A program made the translations under genes and the position numbers. This document shows positions 17,246 to 20,380 of a DNA stretch of 20,380 nucleotides, one piece after another; the first letter of the stretch is position 1; the number at the start of each line of letters is the position of its first letter. The DNA is from a virus, in the IMG/VR virus record IMGVR_UViG_3300023257_000822, positions 1-20,380 of that record. The stretch is one strand, 5' to 3'. The notes under the pieces were generated by a model, which was not told the DNA's origin, made no database searches, and saw nothing but the letters and a program-made list of their open reading frames with translations.

Positions 17246-17500
17246 CTACTCAGGCGGCGCCTGGTCCGGCGCATCGGTCTCGGCGGCGGCCTTGGCCGGG
17301 GTCTTGGGCGGGGCGCCGTAGTGGACCTGCTTGACCATGCACCAGGGCCACAGGTCGGTAATGTGGCCGGTGTCGTAGACCTCCACGCCCTCGGCCGTCA
17401 GCTTGAAGGTGTAGCGGCCGCCAGCGGGCTTGAAGTGGTCAGCGCCGGCGCCCGGCATCATGCGGATCATCTGGATCTCGGGTTTCTTCTTCGGGGGCAT
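17246..17500 (-). CDS. Small unknown protein just upstream of terminase
   Basis: 84 residues with an ATG behind a strong AAGGAG site. A basic, Met-rich start (MPPKKKPEIQMIRMMP) is followed by a short beta-like core (GRYTFKLTAEGVEVYDTGHI, then LWPWCMVKQVHYG) and an Ala/Pro-rich acidic tail. No known family recognised. It is in the same reading frame as terminase and separated from it by only a TAG stop, so translation of the two is probably linked. Small genes in this position sometimes encode packaging or head-completion helpers; nothing in the sequence shows that here. Confidence 0.65.
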   Translation of the reverse strand: MPPKKKPEIQMIRMMPGAGADHFKPAGGRYTFKLTAEGVEVYDTGHITDLWPWCMVKQVHYGAPPKTPAKAAAETDAPDQAPPE

Positions 17501-17508
17501 GGTTCTCC

Positions 17509-17991
17509 TTACGACTGGTAGATCCTGGGCTGCTGGGCCTGCTCGTCGGCCCGGTCGGCATCCTGCTCCGCCTTGGCCGCGACGTGGTTCTGGTACTCCT
17601 CAAAGAGGGTGATCCCGATCTCGTAGTTCTCCAGATCCAGGCCCTCGAGGATCACACCAGCGATGGTGGAGGCGTCCACCAGGGCCACCAGCTCCTGGTC
17701 AACCTCGTTGGGAACGTGCATGGGTTCCGACCTGATCAGCACCACGTCCCCCTCCTTGTACAGCATCGGGGCCCGCTCGCCAGTCGGGAGCATGCGGCCC
17801 AGGCCGACGGCCGCCACCATGCACAGGTTCATCGTGTACTTGGCGGCCTCCTTCTCCGGGATGAGCAGGCCCTGGGTGCCGTCCTTGGCCGTGAAGGCGT
17901 CGCCGCCCACCAGCATCTCACTGGTCCTGCGCATGGTGCGCACCAGGTACTGACCCTCGCCCGGGCCGATCTTCAGCTTGAAATCGCTCAT
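17509..17991 (-). CDS. GroES-like (Cpn10-fold) protein, possible phage co-chaperonin
   Basis: 160 residues; ATG with a strong GGAGG four bases upstream. The core (about 10-113) follows the GroES plan. A GLLIPEKEAAKY segment (41-52) sits where GroES has its mobile loop ending in GGIVL. Then come LCMVAAVGLGRMLPTGE (57-72), which matches the GEVLAVGNGR strand pair, LYKEGDVVLIRSE (77-89), matching the conserved VGDIVIF turn, and a terminal LVDASTIAGVI (104-114), matching ESDILAIV. The last 40 residues are a charged, probably disordered tail absent from GroES. Phage co-chaperonins (T4 gp31 and others) replace GroES so that the host GroEL can fold the phage capsid protein. The location near head genes fits, but the similarity is remote. 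Confidence 0.55.
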   Translation of the reverse strand: MSDFKLKIGPGEGQYLVRTMRRTSEMLVGGDAFTAKDGTQGLLIPEKEAAKYTMNLCMVAAVGLGRMLPTGERAPMLYKEGDVVLIRSEPMHVPNEVDQELVALVDASTIAGVILEGLDLENYEIGITLFEEYQNHVAAKAEQDADRADEQAQQPRIYQS

Positions 17992-18036
17992 GCTACCTCC
18001 AGTAAAAAGAAAGATATGTCACACGCCGTTCCGTAT

Positions 18037-18888
18037 CTATCGCGCGCGGAGCTCAAAGGGAAGCTCGGCGCACTGGAACCCGGCACCTCCGGCGTGTCCG
18101 CCTCCGCCCAGGGCCTTGCAGGTGGCGCCCAGGTCAAGCCCTTCCTTGTCTGTGAACAGGTTCACCGTCCACTTCTCGGCAGATGGCGACCAGCGAAACA
18201 AGCACATCGCGTCGTACTTGTCAGCGTCCCATACGGAGTCGAAAAACTTGCTGTTACTCGGCCCGGTATTGGCGGCCAGAAGTTTTAGTTCTCCCAGGGT
18301 GGTATCGAAGCACAGGTGCTTGGCGTGCCCGGCGTCCTGCTCTTTTTGATATTGAAGGACAGTACGGCCTCCGGACACGATTTCATTAATTCCATGGCCA
18401 TCAAATAGCAAATTCCAGTCAACCTGCTTTCGGCCTTCAATCCCAAGCCGCATCCCGTACTGAAACGGGAGGCATTCAGGATCGTGGTGGTCCCATACGT
18501 CGTACTCGGCAAGAAGCTGCACGGCCCGGGGAACGGCATCATTCGGGAATAGATACTGCCAGGTTAGGGCGCAGGCGCCGAGGCCTGTAGAAGCAAGGCC
18601 TGCAAACTGAACGTGTGTCCCGTCCATCACGGATGAGCAGTGATCCGTGATGGCGCTCTTGTGGTGGTCAATCCAGGTCAGCGTGCACATGCCGTTTAGG
18701 CGGACCATGTCCACAAAAGGCTGAAGGCTGAAATCAACCATGAAGACAACCTCGTCATCCTTGATGTCATCCCAGGGGAAAGGCTGGCCGTGGTCTATGC
18801 CGATCATCTCGCAGCAGGGATGCTTTCGCAGCACGATGGCCGCCGAGCACTTACCGTCGAGATCCGCCGAGTGATAAAAACACTTCAT
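18037..18888 (-). CDS. DHH-DHHA1 family phosphoesterase (NrnB-like)
   Basis: 283 residues from the ATG at 18888, which overlaps the previous stop (TGATG) with GGAGG six bases upstream. An in-frame ATG at 18891 and a longer start at 18960 are less well placed. All landmarks of the DHH superfamily are present. They are H6-SAD-LDG (D9 and D11), VDFS (D52), the name-giving WIDHH (D74, H75, H76), EYDVWDH (D130, D133 and H134), and in the C-terminal DHHA1 domain the GGGGHAGGAGF loop (261-271). These enzymes use two metal ions, usually Mn, to hydrolyse short RNAs, pAp or cyclic dinucleotides; the layout is closest to the NrnB / COG2404 group. The substrate is not readable from sequence. Degradation of a host defence signal, recycling of nanoRNAs or nucleotide salvage are all possible. 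Confidence 0.85.
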   Translation of the reverse strand: MKCFYHSADLDGKCSAAIVLRKHPCCEMIGIDHGQPFPWDDIKDDEVVFMVDFSLQPFVDMVRLNGMCTLTWIDHHKSAITDHCSSVMDGTHVQFAGLASTGLGACALTWQYLFPNDAVPRAVQLLAEYDVWDHHDPECLPFQYGMRLGIEGRKQVDWNLLFDGHGINEIVSGGRTVLQYQKEQDAGHAKHLCFDTTLGELKLLAANTGPSNSKFFDSVWDADKYDAMCLFRWSPSAEKWTVNLFTDKEGLDLGATCKALGGGGHAGGAGFQCAELPFELRAR

Positions 18889-19370
18889 CATCCACCTCCA
18901 GAAAACGCCACGAAGTACGGGTTCCACTGCAGGCCGTACCCCTTGCAGAGCTTGGACCACAGCTTCATGTTCCGCTTCGTGAGCTTGGTCTCATGCGTCA
19001 CGTACCCGGGCGCCACATGATCACCCCAGAGCTGGTCCAGCAGACCGGAGAGCACGCCCTGCTTGCGCCACGGGTTGCGAACATAGGCGAAGTGCAGCAC
19101 CCGGAAGGGGCCCACCTTACCGCCGCAGGCGAATCCGTAGATCTGCGGCGGGAAGTCCTTGGGGTGCGCGATGATCGGGGGGAAGCGCTCAAGGAGCAGC
19201 TCTATCAGGGCGCGGTGGTCCCGGAACCTCTCCTTGGTCATGTGGGTGAAGGGGAGCACCTGGCCCGGCCGTGGCGGGCGGATGGCCTTGCACCAGCTGT
19301 CCATGACCAGGCCCACGTCCCCCTCTGGGTCGTAGGGGCGGTAGATCGGGGTGAGGCGTTGAGCGCTCAT
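18888..19370 (-). CDS. GNAT-like acetyltransferase
   Basis: 160 residues from the ATG at 19370, which overlaps the previous stop (ATGA). A longer frame to 19421 would read through the upstream gene. The best motif is LHFAYVRNPWRKQGVLSGLL (92-111): a beta strand followed by R-K-Q-G-V-L, matching the acetyl-CoA pyrophosphate loop (R/Q-x-x-G-x-G/A) of GNAT folds. The preceding PQIYGFACGG and following YVTHETKLTKRNMKLWSKL would be the usual beta4 and alpha5 parts. The second glycine of the loop is replaced (V106), so activity is not certain. Phages often carry acetyltransferase-like genes near terminase; the target is unknown. There is nothing to show whether it acts on protein, small molecule or toxin. 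Confidence 0.6.
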   Translation of the reverse strand: MSAQRLTPIYRPYDPEGDVGLVMDSWCKAIRPPRPGQVLPFTHMTKERFRDHRALIELLLERFPPIIAHPKDFPPQIYGFACGGKVGPFRVLHFAYVRNPWRKQGVLSGLLDQLWGDHVAPGYVTHETKLTKRNMKLWSKLCKGYGLQWNPYFVAFSGGG

Positions 19371-19882
19371 CGTATGTTGTCCCCTGCAAGGGATGCCAGC
19401 CCCTTCGCAATCCTCTTCCACTTCTTGACCTTCTTGGTGAGCTTCTTGATATCCGACTCCAGACCATCGGCCCGCTCTGCCTCTATTTCCCGGGCCTCAT
19501 CAGAATCAACCAGCTGGCAAAACTTCTTCTTGATCTCGCACACCTGCTCCCGGGCGGCCTCGGCCTTCCCCTTCCAGTCATCGGCTCGCTTGACGGATGC
19601 TTTGCTCGCCACCTTGATCCTGGCATCCAATCCACGGATCTGCTCACGGGATGAGATGTTCAAGGTCTCGACGACATCCATCAGCCGCTCAAGCTCCTTT
19701 GTGCGATCCGCCAGGGTCTGGCCGACCTGCAACAGGCCGTACCTGATGGATCGGGCATCCATGACGCCGCCGAGCTCAAGGATTGTTGCCGCGGGGGACT
19801 TCTCACAGATCTTGATCAGATGCGAGAATGCCCCGTAGATCTCGGTGATGGCCTCGGCTTGCCTCTCTTCGCTCTTGGTCAC
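19367..19882 (-). CDS. Coiled-coil protein of unknown function
   Basis: 171 residues. The start is a GTG that overlaps the previous stop (GTGA) with GGAGGAA directly upstream. The protein is highly charged and helical. Residues about 50-100 (TLADRTKELERLMDVVETLN, SREQIRGLDARIKVASKASV) and 100-165 (a Lys/Glu-rich stretch with two cysteines, ending in DIKKLTKKVKKWKRIAKGLA) look like coiled coils. The C-terminal third is strongly basic (KKLTKKVKKWKR), which could bind nucleic acid. No family recognised. It lies between the zinc-knuckle-like and GNAT-like genes, overlapping both, so the three are very likely co-translated. Confidence 0.65.
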   Translation of the reverse strand: MTKSEERQAEAITEIYGAFSHLIKICEKSPAATILELGGVMDARSIRYGLLQVGQTLADRTKELERLMDVVETLNISSREQIRGLDARIKVASKASVKRADDWKGKAEAAREQVCEIKKKFCQLVDSDEAREIEAERADGLESDIKKLTKKVKKWKRIAKGLASLAGDNIR

Positions 19883-20292
19883 GCTTCCTCCGTGGGGGGT
19901 GCCCCGGCGTAGGGGTCAGGCGCGGCAGCTGGAGCGCCAGCGGCGGGCGGCCTTTCATCCTCGGGCGCTGCCTTCTCCGACGCCTTGAGCGCGGTCTCCA
20001 TCAGCTTCGCCACGGCGGCGCCCTGCTGGGGGGTCATCTTCCCCTCCATCGTTCGCACCGCGGCCTGGGCCGAGATCCGGGCGATGTCCGACGCGGTCGG
20101 GTTCTTCGGGATGTCGATGCCACCGGATGAGCCGTTGCCCCCTGGCGTCCTGGCCTCCGGGTGGACCTGGGCATCATCGGGGTGATTCTGGCAGAACGGA
20201 CGGGGGGCCTGACGGGGGCGCCTGCACCGATGGCCGGCCCCTGTTGCGGCCTGGCATTGATTCTCCGGGGTGACGGTGTAGTGGCGACCCAT
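19879..20292 (-). CDS. Cys/His-knuckle protein; possible small-terminase-like or DNA-binding role
   Basis: 137 residues from the ATG at 20292; an ATG at 20355 gives 158 residues, but the extra leader would translate the dyad repeats upstream. Neither has a good ribosome site, so the start is uncertain. The N-terminal part has C13, C23, C34 and H37 in the pattern C-x9-C-x10-C-x2-H (QCQAATGAGHRCRRP then FCQNH), a G-x-x-C-R...C-x-x-H knuckle that I recall from small phage and bacterial proteins and that probably binds zinc. After a flexible Gly/Pro linker comes one helical domain (67-108, SDIARISAQAAVRTMEGKMT then GAAVAKLMETALKASE), then an Ala/Pro-rich tail. It could be the small terminase subunit, which is otherwise missing from the window, but no such family is recognised. 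Confidence 0.6.
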   Translation of the reverse strand: MGRHYTVTPENQCQAATGAGHRCRRPRQAPRPFCQNHPDDAQVHPEARTPGGNGSSGGIDIPKNPTASDIARISAQAAVRTMEGKMTPQQGAAVAKLMETALKASEKAAPEDERPPAAGAPAAAPDPYAGAPPTEEA

Positions 20293-20303
20293 GTCTGCAT
20301 AAT

Positions 20304-20341
20304 TGCCCCAGGCAATTGCCAATTGCAAGGTAATTGGGGCA
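20304..20341. promoter_or_regulatory. Nested dyads upstream of the operon's first gene: operator-like
   Basis: Within 38 bases there are an outer inverted repeat (TGCCCCA at 20304-20310 and TGGGGCA at 20335-20341) and an inner perfect dyad, GCAATTG-C-CAATTGC (20312-20326), overlapping the palindrome GGCAATTGCC (20311-20320). The patch is AT-rich compared with the rest of the window. A weak promoter-like pair reading left (TTGCAA, about 18 bases, AATTAT) overlaps it. An operator or promoter of the leftward operon is a reasonable reading; if the first gene starts at 20355, the dyads would instead be in coding sequence. Confidence 0.4.
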
Positions 20342-20380
20342 CATTGCCTCGCCATTTTGGGCGTTTCGTCAGGAACTGCT

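Noticed and set aside
17246-17248. Genome-wide TAG recoding
   Set aside because: TAG ends several other genes here at sensible lengths (portal, scaffold, 217- and 504-residue proteins), so a general reassignment is not supported.
18888-18960. An earlier start for the DHH gene at 18960
   Set aside because: The added 24 residues lie inside the acetyltransferase-like gene, and the HSADLDG motif sits right after the ATG at 18888.
1-20380. tRNA genes, CRISPR arrays, insertion sequences, reverse transcriptase or diversity-generating repeats
   Set aside because: Reading both strands showed no cloverleaf, no spaced repeat array, no transposase or RT motif and no long template/variable repeat pair.

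Overview
This window is a stretch of a tailed-phage genome, or a prophage or virus contig, with a short-tailed (podovirus-like) plan. It is GC-rich by eye. All 19 supported genes lie on the minus strand, so the module reads from right to left. Genes are packed tightly: many stop and start codons overlap (TAATG, TGATG, ATGA, GTGA), and the longest non-coding gap is about 100 bases. There are no tRNA genes, CRISPR arrays, transposases, integrase or lysis genes. Both ends are cut: the last gene on the left runs off the edge, and the operon may begin near the right edge, where there is a dyad-rich AT patch. The host cannot be named from this sequence; the GC content and strong AGGAG-type ribosome sites only suggest a GC-rich bacterium.

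Right part (about 20.4 to 17.2 kb): a row of small genes upstream of the packaging genes. In order of transcription they encode a Cys/His-knuckle protein (possible small terminase or DNA-binding protein), a coiled-coil protein, a GNAT-like acetyltransferase, a complete DHH-DHHA1 phosphoesterase, a GroES-like (Cpn10-fold) protein and an 84-residue unknown. This is the least ordinary part of the window.

Middle (17.2 to 10.1 kb): the packaging and head genes in classical order: large terminase, portal, scaffold, major capsid protein, a small possible head-decoration protein, a head-to-tail adaptor (SU10-adaptor-like) and a small beta-rich protein. A strong GC hairpin follows the capsid gene.

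Left part (10.1 to 1 kb): a very large beta-rich tail nozzle/stabilisation-type protein, then four Ala/Gly/Gln-rich helical proteins (217, 222, 504 and 730 residues) that look like DNA-ejection or internal virion proteins. Last comes a long open frame with two fused GT-B (family GT4-like) glycosyltransferase domains, which continues past the left edge.

Working together: terminase pumps DNA through the portal into a capsid built on the scaffold; adaptor, small joint protein and nozzle close the head; the ejection proteins would be packed inside and pass into the host envelope. The GroES-like protein may help fold the capsid protein, the DHH enzyme may act on small nucleotides or cyclic signals, and the double glycosyltransferase may decorate virion or host surface. 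These last three roles are inferences.
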